Shown: in pieces, positions 25,305-33,314 of the stretch
Layout of the letters: each line of letters starts with the position of its first letter
Position numbering within the stretch: position 1 is the first letter of the stretch
NCBI GenBank assembly: GCA_903960945.1
Contig: CAJCCR010000079.1
Location: 1 to 36,912 of the forward strand
Length of the DNA stretch: 36,912 bases
Source of the DNA: an uncultured Planctomycetaceae bacterium
GTDB lineage: Bacteria; Planctomycetota; Planctomycetia; Gemmatales; Gemmataceae
Reading direction: 5' to 3'
Position numbers and translations under genes: made by a program
Notes under the pieces: model-generated
What the model was told of the DNA's origin: nothing
What the model saw: the letters and a program-made list of their open reading frames with translations, nothing else
Database searches by the model: none

Positions 25305-26351
25305 CTAAAACAGGGAAGGCTGAGAAGAAGTGTCATCTTCTGCGTTTTCTTTGATGGGCTCTTCCTTTCCTAGAAGGCTATATGCTTTACTAGTGGCGAT
25401 GCGGCCGCGAGGAGTTCGAATGGTGAATTGCTCTCTAAGCAGATAGGGTTCGATTTCATCACTGAGTGTATCGACCGGAAGATTCATGGTAGCGCTTAAA
25501 GCTTCGATACCTACTGGGCCCCCAGCAAAAACCCCAATAAGGGTTTCCAAGTATCTGCGATCTTGTTTATCCAATCCCGCTCGATCAACTTCTGCCATCG
25601 CCAATGCTGTTTTAGCAATCGCCAAATCAATACTCCCATCCCCCTCACTTGCAGCAAAATGCCTAGTCCACCACAATCTAGAATTGGCAATTCTCGGGGT
25701 GCCACGACTTCGAATAGCGATCTCTTGGGCTGCCTCTTCAGTAATTGGTGTGTTTAACTTCTTGGCATTGATCATCAGAATTTCTGCAAGTTCAGCAGGC
25801 GAATAAAACTCCAAATGCTCATGCATTTTAAAACGGTCACGCAATGGACTCGAAAGCATCCCGCTGCGGGTGGTTGCTCCAATCAAGGTAAAGCGCTTTA
25901 GCTTTAGGCTGATTGTTCTAGCGTTCATGCCCTCGCCCAAAACGATATCAACCCGAAAATCTTCCATTGCAGGATAAATAAATTCTTCAACCGTTCTGGG
26001 AAGGCGATGGATTTCATCAATGAAAAGAATCGAACCCTCTTCCAAGTTGGTTAAGAAAGGAAGAAGATCGGCAGGTTTCGTCAAAGCCGGCCCAGAAGTT
26101 AACTGTAAAGCCGTACCCATTTCATTTGGTAAAACGGTGGCAAAGGTCGTCTTTCCCAAACCCGGAGGGCCATCGAAAAGCATGTGTGAAAGCGGTTCCT
26201 TTAGTTTCTTACATGCCTTTAATACTATCTGTAATCTTTGCACTACCGCCTTTTGCCCAATCACCTCTCGTAACCAACGAGGGCGTAACGCCGAGTCATG
26301 TTCTTTCGGGTCCTTTGATGCATCGGGCTGAAGTATCGGTTGTCGAGCCAT
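25305..26351 (-). CDS. ruvB: Holliday junction branch-migration helicase RuvB
   Basis: RuvB is the hexameric AAA+ motor that drives branch migration with RuvA. It has 348 residues, a normal length. Walker A is FDGPPGLGKTTFA, Walker B is ILFIDEIHRLPRTVEEFIYPAMED, and sensor I is TLIGATTRSGMLSSPLRDRF. The C-terminal winged helix has GPVGIEALSATMNL and EPYLLREQFTIRTPRGR. The ATG is 22 nt after the ruvA stop, without a strong Shine-Dalgarno match (GAAAG). Last gene of the ruvC-ruvA-ruvB series. Confidence 0.98.
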   Translation of the reverse strand: MARQPILQPDASKDPKEHDSALRPRWLREVIGQKAVVQRLQIVLKACKKLKEPLSHMLFDGPPGLGKTTFATVLPNEMGTALQLTSGPALTKPADLLPFLTNLEEGSILFIDEIHRLPRTVEEFIYPAMEDFRVDIVLGEGMNARTISLKLKRFTLIGATTRSGMLSSPLRDRFKMHEHLEFYSPAELAEILMINAKKLNTPITEEAAQEIAIRSRGTPRIANSRLWWTRHFAASEGDGSIDLAIAKTALAMAEVDRAGLDKQDRRYLETLIGVFAGGPVGIEALSATMNLPVDTLSDEIEPYLLREQFTIRTPRGRIATSKAYSLLGKEEPIKENAEDDTSSQPSLF

Positions 26352-26373
26352 AATTTAATCTTTCAATTCCAAA

Positions 26374-27003
26374 TCAGGAACCTTTGAAAACAGCATTAAT
26401 CGCATCTTCAACGGAGGTAGGCACCTTCCCCGATGCAATCAATTTATCGATTCGTAGTCTGGCCTCTGAGGGCCCCAAACCAAGCGCCATTAATGCGTTA
26501 AACACATCTGCAAAAATCTTGTCATTGCCTGTATCTGGTCCACCAGAAATGGCTTTCAACCCTCCATGGGCTAAAGCAAAGGTAGCAACTTTTTTCCGCA
26601 GACCCGCAACAATTTTTTCCGCCATCGCTGGCCCTATCCCAGGCAACGTCGTTAACCATTTTGTATCTGACCGCTGGATGGCGTCAGCAATCTGGTCGAC
26701 TGGCATAGCAATAACCCGAATTGCTTTCCGAACTCCTATGCCATCCACGGTACAAATAAGCTCGAAAAAGCTCATGTCAGATTCATGAAGAAAGCCCAAC
26801 AATCTTGGGATCATGCGACCTTGCTGAACTGGATTACCCTCAAAAAAATGAAGGGTATGAAGTGTTATCTCCTGCCCTATACGATCTTGTATCTGCCTGC
26901 GGACCAATTCGGTAACTAGGACTTGATATTCGAAGGCCCCAACTTGAATTCGTGCGTCTTCTTCTTCGGCCTTGTTCAATATGCCGGTGATCTTGGTAAT
27001 CAT
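26374..27003 (-). CDS. ruvA: Holliday junction-binding protein RuvA
   Basis: RuvA binds four-way junctions as a tetramer and loads RuvB. It has 209 residues. The N-terminal OB-like domain is more divergent than usual (MITKITGILNKAEEEDARIQVG). The helix-hairpin-helix region shows CTVDGIGVRKAIRVIA and LTTLPGIGPAMAEKIVAGLRKKV. The C-terminal domain III has FNALMALGLGPSEARLRIDKL. It overlaps ruvC by 4 nt (ATGA at 27000-27003), so translation is coupled. Confidence 0.95.
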   Translation of the reverse strand: MITKITGILNKAEEEDARIQVGAFEYQVLVTELVRRQIQDRIGQEITLHTLHFFEGNPVQQGRMIPRLLGFLHESDMSFFELICTVDGIGVRKAIRVIAMPVDQIADAIQRSDTKWLTTLPGIGPAMAEKIVAGLRKKVATFALAHGGLKAISGGPDTGNDKIFADVFNALMALGLGPSEARLRIDKLIASGKVPTSVEDAINAVFKGS

Positions 27004-27560
27004 AAAAGCTCCGGCTTCTCTATGGAAATTGCATGAATATGAGTAAGGCCGATAGCCATTGCATCTGCAACATCGGGAGGTTCAGGCAGATCTACCAGCC
27101 CTAATTCCCTTTGAATGGCCCATTGCACTTGCAACTTCCCTGCCCTGCCACTGCCCGTCAAAGATTTCTTAACTCGGGTAGGATTATAACTGGTGACAGA
27201 CAATTTATATTGGGCAGCAGCAAGTAGAATTACCCCCCTAGCGTGCGCCATTAAAATAGCAGTGCGGGGATGTTTGTAATGGGAAAACAGTTGCTCCACA
27301 GCCATGGATTGAGGTTTAAATTGTTCGATTATTTCCATCAGACTTTCGTATAGGGAAGCAATCCGAACGTGGAGTAATTTGCTTCCCGAATCTTTAGTGG
27401 AAATGATACCAGCTTCAAGAAGCTTGGCGCCCTGCCCAATTTTCTCCAATACTGAATACCCAGTAACCTGCAACCCGGGATCAATCCCCAGAACTCTTGT
27501 AAAGGTCTGAGGCTGTAATTCACGGATATTTGAAGAGGCAATCGCCATGAGTTCTTCCAT
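27000..27560 (-). CDS. ruvC: Crossover junction endodeoxyribonuclease RuvC
   Basis: RuvC resolves Holliday junctions by symmetric nicking. It has 186 residues. The catalytic acidic residues are visible: Asp in GIDPGLQVTGYSVL, Glu in AVEQLF, and the Asp pair in PPDVADAMAIGL. YNPTRVKKSLTGSGRAGK is the usual basic loop. An in-frame ATG at 27548 with GGAAG upstream may be the true start, which would remove four residues. It lies 21 nt after cysS. Confidence 0.96.
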   Translation of the reverse strand: MEELMAIASSNIRELQPQTFTRVLGIDPGLQVTGYSVLEKIGQGAKLLEAGIISTKDSGSKLLHVRIASLYESLMEIIEQFKPQSMAVEQLFSHYKHPRTAILMAHARGVILLAAAQYKLSVTSYNPTRVKKSLTGSGRAGKLQVQWAIQRELGLVDLPEPPDVADAMAIGLTHIHAISIEKPELL

Positions 27561-27581
27561 GAAAAGCCAATGAAAGGCTGT

Positions 27582-29063
27582 TTAAGGCCCAACGCGCCAG
27601 CCGGTTTCTCCGGGCCGATCTTCCAAAGTGATGTTTAACTCGGTCAGCCTTTTACGAACCAGATCAGCCAAGGCAAAATTCTTAGCCTTCCTAGCCTCAG
27701 CCCGAATATCAATCAGGAGAGTCATCACCCCATCCATCAACTGATTATTCCCCTGAGCGGTTGCAGCTTCTTGTGGTTCAAGAAACAGTCCAAGAATCTG
27801 AGTGATTTCCCTGAAAACACTAACAGCAGCAAAGAATTCAACCTTGGCTTCGGGATTGGCCTCGGGGGTTTCAATCTTCGATTGATCTACAAAGCGATTT
27901 AAAGCATTCAGAAATTCGTGCAAGGTACCCAGCGCACCGCCCGAGTTAAAATCGTCTGAGAATGCATCTAGAAAAGCATCTCGAAGCTTGTAAATTTCAC
28001 CAAGAAAAGTTGAAAGCCCTTGTGGCGTAGGCTGGTGCTTTAACTTCCCAACAACCTGATAAAAGCTATTACCACTGATGCGTTTAACCCGATCGAAGAA
28101 CCGATAAAAGGAATCAAGAGATCTACGCAGTTCCAGTAAGCGATCTTCGCTATATTCAATAGGGCTGCGATAATGCGATGTTAAAAGCAAATACCTAAGG
28201 GTTTCGGGCTGATGCTTTTTCAACAACTCGGTAACTACGATTTCGTTACCTTCGCTCTTCGACATTTTCTTATCGCCCGTCTTCATCAACCCATTATGAA
28301 GCCAGTATCGGGCAAAGGTTTTTCCTGTGAATGATTCGGATTGCGCTAGTTCATTTTCATGATGCGGGAACTGCAAATCCAGCCCTCCCCCGTGCATATC
28401 AAATGATTCGCCCAATAATTTCATGCTCATTGCAGAGCATTCGATATGCCAGCCTGGCCTTCCAGATCCCCAAGGGCTATCCCACATTGGTTCGCCTGGC
28501 TTAGCGCCTTTCCATAGCGCAAAGTCACCGGGGTTCCTTTTTCGTTCGTTAATTTCAATCCGGGCACCCGCCTCAAGTTGTTCAGGATCCCGGTTGCAAA
28601 GTTTTCCATAATCTTCATCTTTGGAAACATCAAAATAGACATCCCCCATCGATGCGTAAGCAAATCCTTTTTCGATCAAGCCGCTGATCATCGATTGAAT
28701 TTCGCCAATATAATGAGTCGCCCTGGGAAAGTGATCAATGCCCGTAACTTGAAGTTTCTTAAGATTGGAAAGATAATCTGCAGTCACCCTTTCAGCGAGT
28801 TCTGTCACCGTAATATTCTGTTTTTTTGATTCGACGATCAGCTTGTCATCAACATCGGTGATGTTAACAACAAAGTTGACCTGATAATCAAGATAAGAAA
28901 GGTAGCGCTTGATGGTATCAAAGATGACGGGGCCAACCATATGCCCAACATGGCTTGGTTTATAAACCGTGGGGCCGCAAACATACATGCCAACCTTACC
29001 GGGCTGGAATGTTTGAAAATCTTCTTTTTGGCGTGTAAGCGTATTGTAAACTTTAATCTGCAT
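27582..29063 (-). CDS. cysS: Cysteinyl-tRNA synthetase
   Basis: This 493-residue class I synthetase charges tRNA-Cys. The HIGH motif appears as CGPTVYKPSHVGHM. The KMSKS motif is KMSKSEGNEI. Zinc-binding residues lie in the first Cys and in WHIECSAMSMKLLG with HHENELAQSE. The C-terminal helical domain is complete. The track begins at 29087 with GTG. The ATG at 29063 with AAGGA 8 nt upstream gives the normal family start (MQIKVYNTL). The upstream neighbour is ispF, a pair often found together in bacteria. Confidence 0.97.
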   Translation of the reverse strand: MQIKVYNTLTRQKEDFQTFQPGKVGMYVCGPTVYKPSHVGHMVGPVIFDTIKRYLSYLDYQVNFVVNITDVDDKLIVESKKQNITVTELAERVTADYLSNLKKLQVTGIDHFPRATHYIGEIQSMISGLIEKGFAYASMGDVYFDVSKDEDYGKLCNRDPEQLEAGARIEINERKRNPGDFALWKGAKPGEPMWDSPWGSGRPGWHIECSAMSMKLLGESFDMHGGGLDLQFPHHENELAQSESFTGKTFARYWLHNGLMKTGDKKMSKSEGNEIVVTELLKKHQPETLRYLLLTSHYRSPIEYSEDRLLELRRSLDSFYRFFDRVKRISGNSFYQVVGKLKHQPTPQGLSTFLGEIYKLRDAFLDAFSDDFNSGGALGTLHEFLNALNRFVDQSKIETPEANPEAKVEFFAAVSVFREITQILGLFLEPQEAATAQGNNQLMDGVMTLLIDIRAEARKAKNFALADLVRKRLTELNITLEDRPGETGWRVGP

Positions 29064-29096
29064 GCATAATCCTTTACTAAACGACACGTTCCAACT

Positions 29097-29573
29097 CTAG
29101 GAACGACCCAAAAGAACCACCGCCTGGCAACTCATTGCCTCTACCCTTCCAATAAACCCAACTTTTTCACCAGTCTTCGCCTTAACATTCACACACGAGC
29201 CATCCAAAGAAAGCAATCGGGCTAGATTATCTCTGATACGAGATTTCACCATTCCCAATTTTGGCTCCTGAGCAAAAATAATGACATCTACATTAATAAG
29301 ATGCCAGCCCAGAGTTGCAATTTGAGCCAGTGAATGTTGTAGAAAGATTGAAGAATCCACATCTTTATTGGCAGCATCGGTATCGGGGAAGGCATCGCCT
29401 ATATCCCCAAGGCCAGCAGCCCCAAGTATCGCATCGGTAAGGGCGTGCAACACAATATCGGCATCGCTATGGCCAGCTAATCCACGCGGGTATTCAACTA
29501 ATACCCCACCTAGAATTAGCTTTCTTCCTGCTTCAAGCCTGTGTGTATCGTGGCCGATTCCAACCCGATTCAT
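29097..29573 (-). CDS. ispF: 2-C-methyl-D-erythritol 2,4-cyclodiphosphate synthase
   Basis: IspF makes the cyclic diphosphate in the MEP route to isoprenoids. It has 158 residues. The metal-binding Asp and His of GIGHDTHRL and the HSDADIVLHALTDAILGA segment are in place, and GDIGDAFPDTD matches the substrate loop. NVKAKTGEKVGFIG matches the C-terminal signature, although the usual GRGEG reads GRVEA. It lies between dnaB and cysS with a gap of 18 nt from dnaB. Confidence 0.96.
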   Translation of the reverse strand: MNRVGIGHDTHRLEAGRKLILGGVLVEYPRGLAGHSDADIVLHALTDAILGAAGLGDIGDAFPDTDAANKDVDSSIFLQHSLAQIATLGWHLINVDVIIFAQEPKLGMVKSRIRDNLARLLSLDGSCVNVKAKTGEKVGFIGRVEAMSCQAVVLLGRS

Positions 29574-29591
29574 CCCGGGGCTCCATCCTTG

Positions 29592-30953
29592 TTAATTGTC
29601 AAAAGGCACGCCTACGGCAAAGTTCTCAAAGCGCATCATGTTTTTGTTAAAGGTAAGGGTGATTTCACCCACGGGCCCGTTACGCTGTTTTCCGATGATC
29701 ACTTCGGTGAGGCCTTCATGCTGCCCAGGCTCAAACCTTTCAGGTCGGTGCAAAAGTATCACGGTATCTGCATCTTGCTCGATACTACCTGATTCACGCA
29801 AATCCGAAAGTCTCGGCTTATGATCTTGCCTATCTTCAGAAGAACGATTTACCTGAGCCAATGCGATAACGGGGATAGAAAGTTCGCGAGCCAAACCCTT
29901 TAACCTGCGGCTAATTTGGGCCACTTGCTCCTGCCTGGGGTCCCTACGATTTTCTGGCTCAATCAACTGTAAATAGTCGATCACCACCATTTTAAGATCA
30001 TTTCTTAATTTCAATCGCCTAGCATTTGCTGCTATTCGAAGCATACCCTGACCAGGCGAGTCATCAATAAAAATCTTGGCGTTTCTCATTACACCACTAG
30101 CTGATATCAGCCTTTCCATATCTTCAGCATTCATCAAACCTTTTCGCAATTTCTGGGCATCAACGCGCGCATGGGAACACAAAAGCCTCTCAACAATTTC
30201 CACCCGCGATTGTTCCAATGAACAAAACAGAACCGTCGATTTCTCATCTACAGCAATATTGCGAATCAAGTTCAATGCAAATGCGGTTTTCCCAACCGAT
30301 GGCCTCGCTGCGATAATTATCATTTCGCTATTCTGGAACCCTGCAGTTACCTCGTCCAAATCGGGATAACCACTGCTTATCCCGCTTATTGATGAACCAC
30401 CGCGTGTCTGACGCTGGTCAATACGATCAAAGGTTTCTTCCAGCATTTTATCCATGCCATAGACACGGCCTGTTACACCGCGTTCTGCAACATCAAGCAT
30501 TTTTCCTGTGGCTTGATGCAGCAATTCATCAGCTGGCCCAACTTGGTCATAGGCATCCCGAAGGATTTCATTACCAACATTAATGAGGGATCGCACAATC
30601 GAACGGTCACGAACAATATGAGCATAGTGCACAGCATTAGCAGCGGTGGGGGCAGCATCCCAAAGTTCAGCCAAGGCACCATAGCCTCCGACATCATCAA
30701 TTTGATTGGCTAGTTTAAGAGCTTCGGTGAGAACCACTAAATCTACTGGTTTGCCTGCCTCGTAAAGAACGATCATGGCTTTATAGATTTTTTGGTGGGC
30801 GTCAGAATAGAAGTTATCAACATTAAGAATTTGAACGACATCGCCTATGACGTCGTTACTTCTGAACATACTACCTAGAACGGATCGTTCAGAATCGAGG
30901 CTTTGGGGCAAAAGTCGCCCCGAGCCCGAACTTTCATAACTGGCAGAAGCCAT
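29592..30953 (-). CDS. dnaB: Replicative DNA helicase
   Basis: This 453-residue hexameric helicase unwinds DNA at the replication fork. The N-terminal domain begins LLPQSLDSERSVLGSMF and shows NVDNFYSDAHQKIYKAM. The RecA-like motor has Walker A as IIAARPSVGKTAFALNL and Walker B as KMVVIDYLQLI. LSDLRESGSIEQDADTVILLHR is the later conserved region. No intein or insertion is visible. The ATG is preceded by GGGAGG, which can pair in a leader hairpin. Confidence 0.98.
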   Translation of the reverse strand: MASASYESSGSGRLLPQSLDSERSVLGSMFRSNDVIGDVVQILNVDNFYSDAHQKIYKAMIVLYEAGKPVDLVVLTEALKLANQIDDVGGYGALAELWDAAPTAANAVHYAHIVRDRSIVRSLINVGNEILRDAYDQVGPADELLHQATGKMLDVAERGVTGRVYGMDKMLEETFDRIDQRQTRGGSSISGISSGYPDLDEVTAGFQNSEMIIIAARPSVGKTAFALNLIRNIAVDEKSTVLFCSLEQSRVEIVERLLCSHARVDAQKLRKGLMNAEDMERLISASGVMRNAKIFIDDSPGQGMLRIAANARRLKLRNDLKMVVIDYLQLIEPENRRDPRQEQVAQISRRLKGLARELSIPVIALAQVNRSSEDRQDHKPRLSDLRESGSIEQDADTVILLHRPERFEPGQHEGLTEVIIGKQRNGPVGEITLTFNKNMMRFENFAVGVPFDN

Positions 30954-30959
30954 GGGAAT

Positions 30960-30986
30960 CCTCCCGGCAAGTGACTTCCCGGGAAG
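30960..30986 (-). promoter_or_regulatory. Hairpin that pairs with the dnaB ribosome binding site
   Basis: On the minus strand, CTTCCCGG (30986-30979) can pair with CCGGGAGG (30967-30960) through eight base pairs, one of them G-U, around an 11-nt loop. The second arm contains the Shine-Dalgarno sequence of dnaB, 6 nt before its ATG. The same place holds a perfect 12-nt palindrome, CTTCCCGGGAAG. The pairing is visible in the sequence. A translational switch is inference. Confidence 0.45.
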
Positions 30987-31020
30987 ATATGCGCCCCGGT
31001 TAAATGAGGCCTAATCTAAA

Positions 31021-31536
31021 TTACTTTCCGGGAATTACAGCAACAGTAAGTTCTGTTTCGATATCGTAACCAAGATTCAGCTTAACAGCATAAATGCCAG
31101 TTTCCTTGATGGCACCTTCGAGACGAATCATCTCTTCTTCGATCATAAGATTCTTCGCTTTGAGAGCCTTCAAAATTTCTGCTGCACCAACAGAACCGTA
31201 AAGATGACCTTCTTCATTGACTCGTGATTCAATATTCACACCACCAAGGCGAACAATTTGTTCAGCCATGGCTTTAAGATCGGCGTGACGGGCATCGCGA
31301 GCTTGTTGAAGCTTAACTTTGAATCGATCAAGGAGTCGCAAGTTATGTTGGGAAGGCGCAGTTGCAAGGCCTCTTGGCAAAAGGAAATTTCTGCCATAAC
31401 CAAGGCGAACTTCGACGACTTCGCCTTGTTTGCCAACATGAAGTACATCCTGAGTAAGAACCAGCAGCATGCCGCCGGATTTACCTTTGATGACCTGAGC
31501 TCTTTTCCGTTTGTTCTGTTCCAAAATCTTATTCAC
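31021..31536 (-). CDS. rplI: 50S ribosomal protein bL9 with an N-terminal extension
   Basis: This encodes 171 residues. The core begins at MLLVLTQDVLHVGKQGEVVEVRLGYGRNFLLPRGLA, the normal bL9 N-domain, followed by the connecting helix and the C-domain (LYGSVGAAEI). The start used here is GTG at 31536, with GGGAG 8 nt upstream. It adds about 22 residues rich in Lys and Arg before the core. An ATG at the core start (residue 23) is possible, but I see no Shine-Dalgarno sequence for it. The next gene upstream is ssb, and no rpsR lies between them. Confidence 0.93.
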   Translation of the reverse strand: MNKILEQNKRKRAQVIKGKSGGMLLVLTQDVLHVGKQGEVVEVRLGYGRNFLLPRGLATAPSQHNLRLLDRFKVKLQQARDARHADLKAMAEQIVRLGGVNIESRVNEEGHLYGSVGAAEILKALKAKNLMIEEEMIRLEGAIKETGIYAVKLNLGYDIETELTVAVIPGK

Positions 31537-31560
31537 TTTTAAACTCCCTTAGCCCTTCGA

Positions 31561-32058
31561 TTAGAAGGGAAGTTCTTCATCTTCACGAGGAGCAGGGCGA
31601 TTGCCGCCTTCTTCTGCAAAATCCTCAGCACCAAAATCATAAGCGTCACCGCCAGAGGATGCGCCACCTTTGCGGGGTGCGCCTTTGGACTGTCCGCCAC
31701 CATCTTCTGAATTACCTCGGCCATCGAGCATTTGCAAACTATCGACTACAATTTTAAGAGCTTGCCTTTTCTCGCCAGCCTGAGAAGTCCACTGTTCTAA
31801 GATTATATGACCTTCAAGGTAGCATTGCTTGCCTTTGGTCATCATTTGTTCAACACGGTCAGCAAGTTTACCGTAATCCCCACGATTAAAAGCCTGACAA
31901 TCAAGAAAAACCGGCTCATCAACCCACTCGCCGCCTTTTTTGGTCCGATTATTAACCGCAAAACCAAACTTGGCAACTTTTCCACCATTACTAAAGGTTC
32001 GAATCTCAGGATCCCTAGTCAATCGGCCAATAAGCATTACTTTGTTGAGGTTCGCCAT
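31561..32058 (-). CDS. ssb: Single-stranded DNA-binding protein
   Basis: SSB covers single-stranded DNA and recruits partners through its acidic tail. It has 165 residues. The OB-fold reads MANLNKVMLIGRLTRDPEI and PVFLDCQAFNRGDYGKLAD. A Gly/Ser-rich linker (about 115-150) leads to the tail EDEELPF, close to the usual DDDIPF. A ribosome binding site (GGAG) lies about 11 nt upstream. It sits between rpsF and rplI. Confidence 0.97.
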   Translation of the reverse strand: MANLNKVMLIGRLTRDPEIRTFSNGGKVAKFGFAVNNRTKKGGEWVDEPVFLDCQAFNRGDYGKLADRVEQMMTKGKQCYLEGHIILEQWTSQAGEKRQALKIVVDSLQMLDGRGNSEDGGGQSKGAPRKGGASSGGDAYDFGAEDFAEEGGNRPAPREDEELPF

Positions 32059-32177
32059 GGTGTCACTGCTCCTGTGAAATTAACGGTACTTTTTGCCAAC
32101 TGAAAGCTTGTCACAAGTTAAAATAGAAATCTGAAAAATCAAGCCTAGCAGCAACAAAGGTACGCTGAAAATACTCG

Positions 32178-32669
32178 TTAATCCTTGCTATCATAGCGAC
32201 GACCACCGCCACCACCGCCACCACGACGGGAACCACGATCATCTTCTTGGAAATAATCTTCGCCCGTAGGATCTTGCTGAACCGTCTGCAATGCAACAGG
32301 CCTGTCTTCACGAGCCAAAGAAAGCATTACATCAGTAAGTTTAGGATCAATTTTGAGGAAAAGAAAACGAAGGACGTTTTCATTAAGGAGGCAGTCATGT
32401 TCAACAGCCGCCAAATTTGGCCCTTCAATTTTGATATAAATCAAGTAATAAAGAGCCTTCTTTTGGCCCTTCACGGTATACGCCAATTTACGATCATCCC
32501 ATGGGCGGGAGATTAAAATTTCAGCCTTGTGCTTTTCAAGGATAGCATGAACCTGATTGGATAACTCGGTGGTATTTCCTGCGACCTTATTGGTGTCGAG
32601 CAAAAACATGCATTCATAAACATTCACGTTCGCAGTAGTCACACTCGCAGTATTCACATTCGCAGTCAT
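32178..32669 (-). CDS. rpsF: 30S ribosomal protein bS6 with extended termini
   Basis: This encodes 163 residues, longer than usual bS6 (about 95-135). The core is VYECMFLLDTNKVAG, then WDDRKLAYTVKGQKKALYYLIYIK and NENVLRFLFLKID. Before the core lie 15 residues made of a threefold repeat (TANVN, TASVT, TANVN). After it is a tail with GSRRGGGGGGGRRYDSKD. bS6 binds bS18 at the 30S platform, but rpsR is absent from this operon. The ATG is the only one before the core. Confidence 0.95.
   Translation of the reverse strand: MTANVNTASVTTANVNVYECMFLLDTNKVAGNTTELSNQVHAILEKHKAEILISRPWDDRKLAYTVKGQKKALYYLIYIKIEGPNLAAVEHDCLLNENVLRFLFLKIDPKLTDVMLSLAREDRPVALQTVQQDPTGEDYFQEDDRGSRRGGGGGGGRRYDSKD
32622..32666 (-). 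repeat. Three tandem 15-bp repeats at the start of rpsF
   Basis: Immediately after the rpsF ATG are three in-frame copies of a 15-bp unit: ATTCACGTTCGCAGT, AGTCACACTCGCAGT and ATTCACATTCGCAGT on the plus strand. They encode TANVN, TASVT and TANVN. The copies are close to identical, which points to recent duplication by slippage or unequal exchange. Confidence 0.9.
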
Positions 32670-32711
32670 GATTTACACCCTATCCTTGATAATAAAACTA
32701 CAAAAATATTG

Positions 32712-33278
32712 TTACTTTACCGGGCCATTGAATCGATTCATGCAAACATGAATCCCATCCTTAACCCAGCTCCAAACCGCATCTACCGCATCATCAACCA
32801 TCATTTTCGCTTCAGTCATCTCGTGAGGCCTGAATTTACCCAACACATATCCTGATAAATTCGCTTCACTCGGACCGCCAACACCAAGTCTAACTCTGGG
32901 ATAATTTGTGCTCCCCAGTTTATTTTGTATGTCTCGGAGGCCGTTATGCCCACCGTGACCACCTTCCGCCCGAATCCGAATTTTGCCCAAAGGCAAATTC
33001 ACATCGTCGCAAAGCACTATCAAATCCGCAAACTCAACCCGATAAAAACCCAGTATCTCTGAAACGCACGACCCACTAAGATTCATGAATGTCATGGGCT
33101 TTACAAGTAAAATCTTTTGGTCGCCCTTAACTACCTGACAAACTGCACCATGAAACTTTAACGCGTACTTACCATCCCCATCCGTCTTCGCTATTTTGTC
33201 AAGTACATCAAACCCTATGTTATGGCGGGTACCATCATAATCAACACCAGGGTTTCCCAAACCCACAACCACCTTCAT
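32712..33278 (-). CDS. pth: Peptidyl-tRNA hydrolase
   Basis: Pth releases peptides from peptidyl-tRNA so that the tRNA can be reused. It has 188 residues. The active-site His lies in VGLGNPGVDYDGTRHNIGFDVLD, Asp in VLCDDVNLPLGKIRIR, and Asn in PMTFMNLSG. GHGGHNGLRDI is the usual substrate loop. It lies between rplY and rpsF with gaps of 36 and 42 nt, consistent with one operon. Confidence 0.97.
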   Translation of the reverse strand: MKVVVGLGNPGVDYDGTRHNIGFDVLDKIAKTDGDGKYALKFHGAVCQVVKGDQKILLVKPMTFMNLSGSCVSEILGFYRVEFADLIVLCDDVNLPLGKIRIRAEGGHGGHNGLRDIQNKLGSTNYPRVRLGVGGPSEANLSGYVLGKFRPHEMTEAKMMVDDAVDAVWSWVKDGIHVCMNRFNGPVK

Positions 33279-33314
33279 GCGTCTGCCCTTTTGTTAAATC
33301 CAAAAGGCTACTAA

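Noticed and set aside
32190-32235. GCC/ACC-rich run looking like a microsatellite
   Set aside because: It encodes the Gly/Arg-rich tail of bS6, a plain coding feature. It is noted in the rpsF entry.
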